From a virus: a stretch of 26,287 nt of DNA. Numbering within the stretch: position 1 is the first letter of the stretch; the number at the start of each line of letters is the position of its first letter. The position numbers and the translations under genes were made by a program. Location: positions 1 to 26,287 of the IMG/VR virus record IMGVR_UViG_3300033571_022531. One strand, given 5' to 3'. The notes below the pieces were generated by a model. The model searched no databases. It was not told the origin of the DNA and was given only the letters and a program-made list of their open reading frames with translations. Below are positions 1 through 8,174 of the stretch, one piece after another.

Positions 1-1159
1 CACCAACGATGGAGGTTGAACCAACGCTAACAATATTTGAAACCGTAGTTATTGTGTTTGAAGATTGGTAACCTATGGCTACGTTATCTGCGCCAGAAGT
101 TAAAGCATTACCGGATTGTTGACCAATTAAAGTTAGGCTTGAACCAGTAGTAAGGCCGGAAGGTTTTCCTCTTCCTAAAAATACGTTATTTGTGCCAAAC
201 CCACCTGAGCCCAAACCAGCATATTGCCAAGATAAAGCAGAGCCATCAGTGACTAAAACTTCATCTGCATTTCCAGTTTGAGACGGTAAAGTTGGTTGTT
301 TACTATCTAGCTGAGTTTGAATGGCGCTTGTAACGCCTTTTACATAACTTAGTTCAGTTAAAGACGGATAAGTTGCAGTAGTAAGCGTTTGTAGGTTTTT
401 TGAGGCGTCAGTTGCAAGAATTTGTGACGCGCTTAAATCGGGGAAGTTAATTAATCCAGTAGCATCAATTGTAATTCTTGGCGTGCCGTTAGTAGCGATT
501 ACAATTGCACCGGCAGTGCCAGTACCTACTGGGCTACCACCCCTCAAAGTTAGCTGCCCACCGCTTTTGTTTCCAGTAGACATGTCTCCGCCACGAACAA
601 CCACATCACGAAGCGCTGGGTTTGACGTGTCGTCTACCGCTCTATAAAGCGGACTATTTACGTAAGTCGCAACATTTACACCAGATGGTCTAGAAGTGGT
701 GTTTGCTCCGATGGTAAAAGAATTGTCGGAAACAAAAAGAAGGTTTTGGTTGATTGCAGTAGGACCAACTAAATTCCCTAAATCAGTATTTGCGTAACTT
801 CCTGCGGGTTGTTTTGAATTAAAAGTATTCCAGTCGGTAGAGGATAAATAACCAGAAGTGCCAGCCCCGGCTTGTGACATTTGAATAGTCGTGCCAGAAC
901 CAATAACCGCTCCAGTGCCCCCGGTAATGGTCAAAACAGAACTTCCGGTTTCAGTTAAATTTCCGAAAGTTAGAGCGGATTGTTTTGAGTTAAAAGTTGT
1001 CCAGTCGGTAGAACTAAGCCAACCATTAACGCTAGAACTAGATTGCGTCATGGAAGTGGTAACGGTTCCGGCTACGTCCGTTACTGTAATTGGTGCAGTG
1101 CCAACAAAAGTGTAACTAGTTCCCCCGCCTACGCCGGTGTATTTTGAATAAATAGGCAT
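1..1159 (-). CDS. Tail fibre protein, 3' end outside window
   Basis: This frame is open from an ATG at 1159 to the left edge of the window, giving 386 codons with no stop, so the C-terminus is missing. The start overlaps the stop of the preceding gene (TAATG). The protein is rich in Gly, Ser, Thr and Asn. It carries two copies of a GxLSSTDWxTFNSKQ motif at about residues 46-60 and 103-117, common in fibres of environmental phages. The last visible residues (NALTSGADNVAIGYQSS) resemble YadA-head-like beta-roll repeats. I infer a trimeric receptor-binding fibre or fibre tip at the end of the virion gene cluster. A C-terminal chaperone domain is common in such fibres but cannot be seen here. Receptor and host cannot be predicted. 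Confidence 0.75.
   Translation of the reverse strand, partial: MPIYSKYTGVGGGTSYTFVGTAPITVTDVAGTVTTSMTQSSSSVNGWLSSTDWTTFNSKQSALTFGNLTETGSSVLTITGGTGAVIGSGTTIQMSQAGAGTSGYLSSTDWNTFNSKQPAGSYANTDLGNLVGPTAINQNLLFVSDNSFTIGANTTSRPSGVNVATYVNSPLYRAVDDTSNPALRDVVVRGGDMSTGNKSGGQLTLRGGSPVGTGTAGAIVIATNGTPRITIDATGLINFPDLSASQILATDASKNLQTLTTATYPSLTELSYVKGVTSAIQTQLDSKQPTLPSQTGNADEVLVTDGSALSWQYAGLGSGGFGTNNVFLGRGKPSGLTTGSSLTLIGQQSGNALTSGADNVAIGYQSSNTITTVSNIVSVGSTSIVG
809..840. repeat. Direct repeat copy 1 in fibre gene (STDW motif)
   Basis: This 32-base stretch matches 980-1011 with three mismatches. It encodes the SSTDWNTFNSKQ motif of the fibre. DNA identity is high enough to suggest internal duplication. Confidence 0.7.
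980..1011. repeat. Direct repeat copy 2 in fibre gene (STDW motif)
   Basis: This is the partner of 809-840, encoding SSTDWTTFNSKQ. The copies are 171 bases apart, a whole number of codons (57), so recombination between them would delete or add a unit without breaking the frame. Confidence 0.7.
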
Positions 1160-1545
1160 TATGACACCTTCCCAGAAAGCCAGGAATTAATAGTACCGCT
1201 TCCCGTTCCCCCAGAAGTATCCGTAAAAACGAGCCTTATATATGCCGGAGCAGTAAGAACGATATCTATTAAAGCGCTATCCGCCGTACCCGTCGCCGTT
1301 ACGGGAGTGGTAAGAATAAGGGGTACCCAATGACCATTATCTAAATCATAATTTTGTACGCCCACGGGAGCGACATAGTCGTTACAAACCTGAACCGAAA
1401 AAGTTCCGGTTACGTTAGCTTCCCAGAATACGGTATAGGAAATCATCGAAACCATATTGATATTCGTAACTAAACTTGTGCGGTTTTGGTTGGCCACCGC
1501 ATTGGTCATTACTTGTTGTGGTTTTAATAATGGGCGTGATGACAT
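1159..1545 (-). CDS. Small beta-rich virion protein, probably tail or fibre associated
   Basis: The product is 128 aa, starting at ATG 1545 with AAGGA about nine bases upstream; its stop overlaps the start of the fibre gene by one base. I recognise no named family with certainty. The sequence alternates short hydrophobic strands with Thr/Gly/Asp turns (for example WEANVTGTFSVQV, then APAYIRLVFTDTSGGTGSG near the C-terminus), as in a small jelly-roll or beta-sandwich domain. There is no signal peptide or membrane segment. Coupling to the fibre gene suggests a tail or fibre component, possibly a fibre-base or carbohydrate-binding module. It lies directly downstream of a candidate promoter motif and hairpin. 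Confidence 0.6.
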   Translation of the reverse strand: MSSRPLLKPQQVMTNAVANQNRTSLVTNINMVSMISYTVFWEANVTGTFSVQVCNDYVAPVGVQNYDLDNGHWVPLILTTPVTATGTADSALIDIVLTAPAYIRLVFTDTSGGTGSGTINSWLSGKVS

Positions 1546-1565
1546 TTAGAGCCGTCCTTGTAGGT

Positions 1566-1583
1566 TAGGGCCTTGTGGGCCTA
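1566..1583 (-). other. Hairpin in leader of the 128-aa gene
   Basis: On the minus strand TAGGCC pairs with GGCCCTA around a CACAA loop: six pairs with one bulged C. It lies between the candidate promoter motif and the ribosome binding site. No T-run follows, so it is not a typical terminator; a 5' mRNA structure is possible. Confidence 0.3.
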
Positions 1584-1592
1584 CTGCTAATA

Positions 1593-1609
1593 TTGTTTAA
1601 ACGGGCCAA
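1593..1609 (-). promoter_or_regulatory. Candidate promoter/operator motif, degenerate copy
   Basis: The plus strand reads TTGTTTAAACGGGCCAA, matching the copy at 14921-14937 at 13 of 17 positions, including the whole GGGCCAA core. It fills the gap between the 998-aa gene and the 128-aa gene, upstream of the last two tail genes on the coding strand. This is the weakest of four copies. Confidence 0.3.
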
Positions 1610-4606
1610 TTACCGTTCAAGCATTCTGCGTTGCTGATCAGTTTGTGTAATGCTTGGTAGCTGACTTTTTCTTGAACTTTTGGGCGCCATTTGTGGTAAC
1701 GCACCTTGCGCTTGTTGCCCTTGTTGCTGGTACGTTGCTTGCGCCGCTTGTATTGCTTGTGGCTGCAAACTGGTTTCAAGTGGCGCACCTACAAATAAAC
1801 TTAAACTTTTTTTAACCTTAAAAGGAACTGTTTTACTTTCTTGGTTTGCGTCAAGAACGGAATCAGTAAGCTGTATAAGCATTTTGTTATACACTTCCGG
1901 GTACATGGCTTTTAAGTCAGCAACGTCGCTGCTTTGCAGTGAACCAGTTTTTATTTTATTTAAAACAACTAACGGGTTTTCTGCTATTTGTAGCGTTCGG
2001 TAATAGCTAGACATTTGTGCTTTTGTTGGTTCTGTTGGTTTTGAAAATGGTGAACTTTGTTTTATTCCGGGCCTTTTGGTAGCTAAATAACCTGCTACCC
2101 GCCCAACAGTTAAACCAATGCTAGTTGCTTGTTCCGGCATGTAATAGCCAACTTCACCGCCTAGTTCCAACATTTTGTTAGGGTTGGTTGCGTAACTTTT
2201 CATTTCTTTGTCTAGCGTAACTAACTTTTTTTCTTCGGCTGGTTTTACTGGTTCTTTTTCTGTTGCGTCAAATACTGCTTTTGTTGCCCTGCTAAATAAA
2301 TATGCGCCTTGTGCAGCGCCTGCCATGTAATCTTGCATTGCCTGAAATGCTTCTGGGCTTACATTTAATTTGCTTTCAAAAAACCGGTACATTCCAAGGC
2401 CGGCTTTTGTTTCTTTTCCCTTAAACACAGCATTTAATTCTGCCTTGTTTAATTGGTCTTCAATAACGCCCATGGTTTTTTGCCCAATAGCGCTTGCCAA
2501 ATTTCCAACATCCATTAAACCACGTATTCCAACTAATTGTTTTAGCATTTCCGCAGCTGTTGGCGCGGTAGCAGAAGGGTTGGCAGAAATGTGATCGGGA
2601 ATAACCTTCATTACTTCTGTAAGGTCTTCAATTCTTTGCAACATTTTTTCGTTGCCAGTAAAAGCTATTTTTAATTCGGGACCATTTTGTTTTAGCCACG
2701 TTGCGAATTTTCTACTGCTAAAAGTTTTTTCCTGTTTGTCAGCAGCTTTCATTAAACCGCTTTTTAACCATTCACCAAGTGCTTGTTTGTATTGTTCCGG
2801 TGTTAATACATTTTTGGCATTTTCAATGGTGACATCGTTTCTAAAAATACTGTTTATTACGTTTTGGTATTTAATTTGTTTTTCGGTAATGTCCTTACCG
2901 TAAATGTCACCACCGATTATTTTTTCAAAAATTTCCCTTTTTCTTTCGTTTTGGCCGTAACGTTTAAATGTGTCACGTGTTTTTATGTCTGGCGCTGCAA
3001 GTTCGGCTTCTTCTTCAATGTAGCCAAACATTTTGCTGACTATATCGTTAAGTTCTTTTCGGCCCTTTGAACCAACTTCTGTTTTACTTAACATTGCATC
3101 GCGAATGTTTTTTCGCGCATTTTCCAAACCACCAATGGTTTGTTTACCCTTATTTAAAATTTTTATTAGTTTTTCAACTTGCTTCCTGGTTTCTTCTGTC
3201 CATTTTTGTTCAATGTCATAAGGAACAAGTTTTAATTTTCCATCTTCACCGGCTTTTATGTATTCGCTTGCGCCAGGCACCGATTCTTCAATAACACCCA
3301 ATATTTTTTGTGTAGCACTTACCGGGTTAGCGCCTACCTTATCAAAAGCCTTAAAACCTTCCTTTAAGGTTTCGTATTCTGTTTCGTAGTTTTTAGCAAA
3401 ACCTTCGACCACTTCTTTTGCCGTATCTACCATTTCGCCGGTAGCTTTTGGGTTAAAAAAATCTACAACTTTATTAAGTTTTTCGGTTAAGTGCGCCTTT
3501 AAACGCATTTTGTGGTTTCTTAATTTTTTTCCCACATTATCTGGCCGCAATTCAGCAACGTCCAAAACTCGTTTTGCTTCGGCGCTTTCCTGTGCGCGAA
3601 GTTCGCCGGCATGGGGCACGTATTCCAAGTCTTCCAAACGCCCCAATGCTTCTTCAATACTTCTTCTATTTTCTTTTTTAAATTCTGGTTGTTCAGGAAC
3701 GTAATTTAATAATTCTTTGTCTAAATCACTTATTGATTCGGCGGGCTTTGGTGCTGCCTTAGCCGCTGCTTCAGCCGCTTCCTGTGCAGTAGTTGCACCT
3801 GGTGTTGCACCAGCTGCTTGGGCTGCTTCGTCTAAAGCTTCTTCAGCCATTTGGCCAGGCATTCCGCCGGGCTTTACTGCCGCTTCCCCGCCTTCTTCTG
3901 CAACGGCCTTAGCGGCGTCTAATGCGCCTTTTAATTTTGGTGCCCTTCTTGCTTTCCACAATTCGCTAATTTTACCTACGCTAGCGCCCCCGCCAGCGCC
4001 TACTAAAAAACTAAGGCCGGCGTTTAAAACCATTCCATTGGTTGTATCAATAGCGTCCTTTGGTTCGCTAGAAAGCAGCATTTTGTCAACGTCATCAAAT
4101 ACGCTGAAAGCGGCATTATCAATACCGTAATGCAATGCCATTTTGGCAATTTTGCCTTCAATATTTTTGCTTGCTACGTTTGCAAGGCCCTCTGCCAAAC
4201 CGGTTTGTGTAAAGCGTGCAGCCGCAGCTAAACGTTGTGCTGTTTTTGTGGCTTCTAAACCTTTTGCTGCAAGCGAAGCAACCCGGTTTAATGCCATTCC
4301 AGGCAAAACCATACTTCCTATTTCAACGCCAGTTGCTACTGCGCCAAGGTTTTCTTCACGGCTTACAATGTCTTTTTCATCTACGCCTAATAAATATTTT
4401 TCTGCGGCGGTAAAAGCAGGGCCAAAAAAACCACGGCCAACAGCTTCGCCAACCCCCAAAGCCTGTTGCGGTAAAGTATTTACTTTTACTTCTTGTTCGG
4501 TTGCCCTTCGATACCCCGCCTGTTCTAGGCCAGGTAAATCGCTTTCATACACTTCTTGTATGCCGCTTGGCCCGACAACACTTACTAATTTATTAAATTC
4601 ATCCAT
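1610..4606 (-). CDS. Large internal virion / DNA ejection protein (T7 gp16-position)
   Basis: The product is 998 aa. ATG at 4606 follows the upstream stop by one base (TAA A ATG); no clear SD is visible, so translation is probably coupled. Residues about 90-210 are Ala/Gly/Leu-rich with amphipathic and hydrophobic runs (MVLPGMALNRVASLAAKGLE, LNAGLSFLVGAGGGASVG), as in proteins that insert into membranes. Residues about 215-290 are an Ala/Glu/Pro-rich linker. A long, highly charged helical region follows, and the C-terminus is Gln-rich. I see no lysozyme or transglycosylase motif. Size, helical content and place as last of three large genes after a GNAT-fold gene match internal core proteins of T7-like phages, which leave the head to form a channel for DNA entry. 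The role is inferred from composition and order. Confidence 0.6.
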   Translation of the reverse strand: MDEFNKLVSVVGPSGIQEVYESDLPGLEQAGYRRATEQEVKVNTLPQQALGVGEAVGRGFFGPAFTAAEKYLLGVDEKDIVSREENLGAVATGVEIGSMVLPGMALNRVASLAAKGLEATKTAQRLAAAARFTQTGLAEGLANVASKNIEGKIAKMALHYGIDNAAFSVFDDVDKMLLSSEPKDAIDTTNGMVLNAGLSFLVGAGGGASVGKISELWKARRAPKLKGALDAAKAVAEEGGEAAVKPGGMPGQMAEEALDEAAQAAGATPGATTAQEAAEAAAKAAPKPAESISDLDKELLNYVPEQPEFKKENRRSIEEALGRLEDLEYVPHAGELRAQESAEAKRVLDVAELRPDNVGKKLRNHKMRLKAHLTEKLNKVVDFFNPKATGEMVDTAKEVVEGFAKNYETEYETLKEGFKAFDKVGANPVSATQKILGVIEESVPGASEYIKAGEDGKLKLVPYDIEQKWTEETRKQVEKLIKILNKGKQTIGGLENARKNIRDAMLSKTEVGSKGRKELNDIVSKMFGYIEEEAELAAPDIKTRDTFKRYGQNERKREIFEKIIGGDIYGKDITEKQIKYQNVINSIFRNDVTIENAKNVLTPEQYKQALGEWLKSGLMKAADKQEKTFSSRKFATWLKQNGPELKIAFTGNEKMLQRIEDLTEVMKVIPDHISANPSATAPTAAEMLKQLVGIRGLMDVGNLASAIGQKTMGVIEDQLNKAELNAVFKGKETKAGLGMYRFFESKLNVSPEAFQAMQDYMAGAAQGAYLFSRATKAVFDATEKEPVKPAEEKKLVTLDKEMKSYATNPNKMLELGGEVGYYMPEQATSIGLTVGRVAGYLATKRPGIKQSSPFSKPTEPTKAQMSSYYRTLQIAENPLVVLNKIKTGSLQSSDVADLKAMYPEVYNKMLIQLTDSVLDANQESKTVPFKVKKSLSLFVGAPLETSLQPQAIQAAQATYQQQGQQAQGALPQMAPKSSRKSQLPSITQTDQQRRMLER

Positions 4607-4607
4607 T

Positions 4608-6458
4608 TTATTGTCTAAATTGCCTTACAAGTTGTTCGGTTTGTGCATTTATGTACCGATTAAATTCAATATTTTTTGCTGCTTGTTTGCTTTGTTTCCA
4701 AGCACCGGCTTTTGGTGCCAAACCGCCCATGGCTTTTATGGTTTTTTCATTAACACCACTTGTGGCCAAACCAGCTAAAGCAATTCCCATTTGTTCATTT
4801 AAAGTTTCTGCTTCGCCGCTTTCGGCTGGACCAAATGCGCGCCCTTTTGTTAGGTTAAACCTAACGATTCTGTTGTAAGTTTCCCTAACATTTTCGATTG
4901 CGGCACTTTTTTCTTTTGCTTTTGCTGCTTCACTAGCATTGGTTGCAAAAAGCCTTCTAGTTACCAATTTTCCGCCTTCTGCGGGAATAACAACATCAAA
5001 GCCACGCTCCCTGTATTCTTTTGGTTCATAGCCACGGCCAGTTTGGCCAACGCCTTGGGAAGCAAGTTTATTTTGTTCTTTCCAAAGCCTATCCATTTCT
5101 AATGTAGCCATTTCTTCGTGGGCTTTTCTTTTTTCTAATTGGTTTTTAGCAATAGCCGCTTCCAATGCCGATTTTGCTTGTATGTTTTTTGGGTCTAAAT
5201 TTTGTGCAATTTCTTTTATGCGCATATCGGCAATGTCGCGCATGTTGTTCATTGTTTGTAATGTTGCAGCCCTTTCATTTCCTAAAGTTTCAAGGTGCAT
5301 TTTAAACAAATTGAACTTTTTTTCTTTGTTTAACTTTTGGGCTTCAACATCCCGTTCTATTTCACGGTTCAACATAGTAAGCGCTAAGTTTTCCCCGCCT
5401 GCCAAACCAGAGCCGGCACCTGCTAATAAAACACCCAAAATAGTTCTAATTTTTCTGCCGGTAGACATGTTTTCAAAAACCCTGTCTGGGTTAATGTCTT
5501 CTGACATTAATTTGTTTCTAAAATCTTCTTCTGCCGTAGAAATTCTTTTTGTAATGTCATTCAATACATTTTGTGCAGCTGCCATACGTTCGGAAGTGGG
5601 CAGTTTTGCATCAAACATAACTTCTTTTTGGTCACGAAGTGGTGAAGGTAATGGGGCAGGCGCTAAGGGTGCAGTAGGCGCGCCGGTAACAGCGCCAGGA
5701 ATGGACTGCCCCGGCTGTGCCGCTGTTACACCACGCTGTGATTGTTGTGCGGCTGTTGGTGCAGCTAACCCCTGCTCAAATTGTTGGTCGCCAGCAAGTT
5801 GTTCGGCTTGTAATAATTTTTGCTGTTGTTCTTCCTGTGCTGCTTGTAATTCGGGCGTTACTGGTTGCGCGGCTGTAAAATCAGGTTCAACTGGTGGTTT
5901 CATTAACCCAGCCTGTGGCATGGGTGGTTGGTTTCTTTCTGTTGTGGGCGTGTATTCGGTTCTTTTTCCTGTGTAACCTTGAATAACACCGGCACCTACG
6001 GGGCCAAATACGTTTGCAGCTGCTTCGCCCATTCGCAAGGGCGTTTTTAAAGTATCAACTGCGCCTTCAACTACTTGTTTTGCCGCATTTGCAACGCCAG
6101 CCATAACAGGCTGTAAAACTTGGCCCATTACTACACCCACATTTTTTGCTGTTTCGCCCTGTTGTGTGGGTTCTGCCTGTACAGGGCGTTCAGTGTATTG
6201 CCCCATGGTACTTTCTTGCGGAATGGCACCCTGTTCTTTTGTGCCAAGCATTTCTTCGTTTAATTTTGCAACAGGGTCTTGTACTAATTTTTCGCTTCCA
6301 CTTGCTTGATGCAAAGGCAAACTACCAAGTTGTTTAAGCTGTTTTCTGTTTAAGCCATTTTTTGCAATATTTATTTTATGCCCGTTTTCATGTTCTAACG
6401 TGGCGGAAGCATTATCTTCGGCAACTTTTTTAAAACCGCTGTACAAATCTTGTAGCAT
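4608..6458 (-). CDS. Internal virion protein candidate (T7 gp15-position)
   Basis: The product is 616 aa. ATG at 6458 lies one base after the upstream stop, with AAAGGA at good spacing. The first 70 residues are polar and include a LEHENGHKINIAKNGLNRKQ segment that may be a small separate domain. Residues about 105-160 form a helical stretch with hydrophobic faces. Residues about 170-285 are low complexity, rich in Pro, Gln and Ala. A strongly helical region (about 290-470) follows, including a Gly/Ala/Leu-rich segment (RTILGVLLAGAGSGLAGGEN) and a likely coiled coil. No enzymatic motif is visible. By composition and position it is probably an internal virion or ejection protein. Confidence 0.55.
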   Translation of the reverse strand: MLQDLYSGFKKVAEDNASATLEHENGHKINIAKNGLNRKQLKQLGSLPLHQASGSEKLVQDPVAKLNEEMLGTKEQGAIPQESTMGQYTERPVQAEPTQQGETAKNVGVVMGQVLQPVMAGVANAAKQVVEGAVDTLKTPLRMGEAAANVFGPVGAGVIQGYTGKRTEYTPTTERNQPPMPQAGLMKPPVEPDFTAAQPVTPELQAAQEEQQQKLLQAEQLAGDQQFEQGLAAPTAAQQSQRGVTAAQPGQSIPGAVTGAPTAPLAPAPLPSPLRDQKEVMFDAKLPTSERMAAAQNVLNDITKRISTAEEDFRNKLMSEDINPDRVFENMSTGRKIRTILGVLLAGAGSGLAGGENLALTMLNREIERDVEAQKLNKEKKFNLFKMHLETLGNERAATLQTMNNMRDIADMRIKEIAQNLDPKNIQAKSALEAAIAKNQLEKRKAHEEMATLEMDRLWKEQNKLASQGVGQTGRGYEPKEYRERGFDVVIPAEGGKLVTRRLFATNASEAAKAKEKSAAIENVRETYNRIVRFNLTKGRAFGPAESGEAETLNEQMGIALAGLATSGVNEKTIKAMGGLAPKAGAWKQSKQAAKNIEFNRYINAQTEQLVRQFRQ

Positions 6459-6459
6459 A

Positions 6460-7797
6460 TTATTTCCTTTTGCGTTGTTTTGCCAAAACAGCCGCTACAA
6501 ATTCCCGCGCCTTTTCTGCCGGGTCTTTTGATTGCATTACACTTCTTGGTATTACTATTCCGCCTTCTTCAAGCGTGGCTGGAACAGTATCATTTTTTAA
6601 ACTGTCTCCAGAAACCCTTGCCTTGCCAGGTATTTTTTTACCAGCTTCGACGGGTTCCTTTTTTCCTTCTTTTACTTTTTCAACTTCTTGCGGCGGTAAA
6701 TAACGTTCGCCTGGCGAAAGCATGGCCGGCACAGTTCCACCTTCAGCAAACCCAGGCGTAAAAGCACCTATTGCTTGTGGGTTTACCAACGGGTTTATCA
6801 TGGTTGGCATTTGTGTTTGAACCGGCAAGGCAACTCGTGGTGCTGCCATTGGCATTTGTGGTGCGCCAGGCATTTGCATGTTGACCCCTAAATTAGCGCG
6901 GTCATAAGCAGCTTGCCCATAAGGCTTAGGTTCTTCTTTTGTTTGTTCTTTTTTTGTGGGTGCTTTGTCGTAATCGCTTAGGCTTCCTAGCGGGGCACGA
7001 ATGTTGGTATTAGCATCAACGCCGCTACTGCCATCAATTCCAGATTTAAATTTAGAAAAATATTCGCCGTAGGAAGGAACTTCGCCCCCGGCGGCCATGG
7101 GCATACCAGCCAAAGCGCCAGCGCCACCAAGTATTTTTCCAAACATTCCTGCTTGGCCTTGTGCTGTTTGTTGGGCAATAGCCGCGTTTGCAGCATTGAT
7201 ATTACTTTGCATGGCAATTTTTTGCGCATTAGCTTGGGTGGCTGCTTGTAACGCCATTTGCTGTTGCTGTTGTGCCGCTTGCAAACCAGTTGTACCAGCT
7301 TGTGCAACTTGCCCTAACTGTTGTCCAGCCAAACCAGCCAACGCCTGTTGTGCTGATTGCTGTTCCCCAGCCCTTAAAATTGCTGCTTGACCGGCTGCCT
7401 GTTGCTGCGCCCCCATGCCAGCTAAGGCCGCTTGCCTGCCGGCCAAGCCAACATTAGCAGAAGCACCACGTTGGCCAGCCATAAGCGATGCTTGGTTTGC
7501 AACGTTTTGCCCTGTTGCTTGTGCTAGTTGTGCTTGCGCCACACTTGGGCCCAGCCCTTGTGCCTGTTGTGCTAATTGGCCAGCAACTAATTGTTGGTTT
7601 GCAATAGCACCAGGTGTTTGCGCAGCTAGCGCGGCAGTAAAATCACGTTGCCTTTGTAATTCCTGTTGGCTTTGTGCTTGCCCCAAACCTAAGTCTAAAT
7701 TGCTTACGGTTTGTTGGTACGAACCCATTCCGGGTACGCCTTCTGCGCGCCAACCCATACCAGAACTACTATTAAATAAATCGCCAACGAAACCCAT
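6460..7797 (-). CDS. Ala/Gln-rich internal virion protein candidate (T7 gp14-position)
   Basis: The product is 445 aa, with ATG at 7797 and AAGGAG located inside the end of the upstream gene. The N-terminus (MGFVGDLFNSSSGMGW) is followed by about 190 residues dominated by Ala, Gln and Gly, predicted almost wholly helical, as in small internal core proteins of T7-like phages. A Gly/Ala/Met-rich hydrophobic patch (GKILGGAGALAGMPMAAGG) sits near residues 218-237. The C-terminal third holds two related modules, FAEGGTVPAMLSPGERYLPP and DTVPATLEEGGIVIPRSV, a motif seen in phage structural proteins. The extreme C-terminus is basic. An ejection or core role is inferred from order and composition. 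Confidence 0.55.
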   Translation of the reverse strand: MGFVGDLFNSSSGMGWRAEGVPGMGSYQQTVSNLDLGLGQAQSQQELQRQRDFTAALAAQTPGAIANQQLVAGQLAQQAQGLGPSVAQAQLAQATGQNVANQASLMAGQRGASANVGLAGRQAALAGMGAQQQAAGQAAILRAGEQQSAQQALAGLAGQQLGQVAQAGTTGLQAAQQQQQMALQAATQANAQKIAMQSNINAANAAIAQQTAQGQAGMFGKILGGAGALAGMPMAAGGEVPSYGEYFSKFKSGIDGSSGVDANTNIRAPLGSLSDYDKAPTKKEQTKEEPKPYGQAAYDRANLGVNMQMPGAPQMPMAAPRVALPVQTQMPTMINPLVNPQAIGAFTPGFAEGGTVPAMLSPGERYLPPQEVEKVKEGKKEPVEAGKKIPGKARVSGDSLKNDTVPATLEEGGIVIPRSVMQSKDPAEKAREFVAAVLAKQRKRK

Positions 7798-7798
7798 T

Positions 7799-8173
7799 TT
7801 ATAACTCCTTTGCTAAAATAGTTTGGTTAGAAACCCTAAAACCTAAATTATCAGCACGTTTTAGAATGCAGGGTTCTTCCGTAAATGCAATTACCCTTTT
7901 AAACCCAAGGTTTCTTGCTAAGTCTAACAGCGTTTTGGCCAACTTTTCTAATGCTTCGTGCCTTACACTGCTTTCAAAGGTTTGGTTGCTGGCAACAGAA
8001 TCAATACAACATAATTCGCCTTCCATTAACCTTAAACCTGCAAAAGCTACAATTTCATTATTAACGGCGGCACAAAAAGTATGCCCCGGTAAATCTGACG
8101 CTTTTAGTGGAAACGGCAACCATTTGTTTACCGTTTCTATTTCAGTTCGTTTGTTTAATATTCTTATATCCAT
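7799..8173 (-). CDS. GNAT-fold protein, T7 gp13-like by position
   Basis: The product is 124 aa if translation starts at ATG 8173, one base after the upstream stop (TAA T ATG); a TTG at 8182 would add three residues and is less likely. The order of elements fits a GNAT N-acetyltransferase fold: a strand with IVAFAGLRLMEGELCCIDSV (about 41-60), a long helix with RHEALEKLAKTLLDLARNLG (about 71-90), a FKRVIAF strand and a terminal ADNLGFRV segment. The usual acetyl-CoA loop Q/RxxGxG/A is not evident, so catalysis may be lost. T7 gene 13, between the tail tube gene and the internal core genes, also encodes a GNAT-related virion protein. I infer an equivalent assembly role; a true acetyltransferase is the alternative. 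Confidence 0.6.
   Translation of the reverse strand: MDIRILNKRTEIETVNKWLPFPLKASDLPGHTFCAAVNNEIVAFAGLRLMEGELCCIDSVASNQTFESSVRHEALEKLAKTLLDLARNLGFKRVIAFTEEPCILKRADNLGFRVSNQTILAKEL
7805..7810 (-). promoter_or_regulatory. Strong Shine-Dalgarno AAGGAG for the 445-aa gene
   Basis: The minus strand reads AAGGAG seven bases before the ATG at 7797. It is embedded in the final codons of the GNAT-fold gene. A strong SD here suggests high-level expression of the first internal virion gene. Confidence 0.7.
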
Positions 8174-8174
8174 A

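Noticed and set aside
3717-4778. Long plus-strand open frames (3717-4130 and 4143-4778) opposite the 998-aa gene
   Set aside because: They are antisense to a well-supported gene and rich in Ala, Ser, Pro and Cys, as expected from reading Ala-rich codons backwards; no family resemblance and no consistent SD.
5182-5976. Plus-strand open frame of 264 codons
   Set aside because: Antisense to the 616-aa virion gene; cysteine clusters arise from complementing Ala/Gln codons; no recognisable domain.
6987-7307. Minus-strand frame of 106 codons inside the 445-aa gene
   Set aside because: Out-of-frame shadow of the Ala/Gln-rich region, with basic low-complexity sequence.
7567-7583. Sequence similar to the promoter motif (TTGTGCTAATTGGCCAG)
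   Set aside because: It lies in the middle of the 445-aa coding region, where Gln/Ala/Leu codons explain it, and lacks the full GGGCCAA core.
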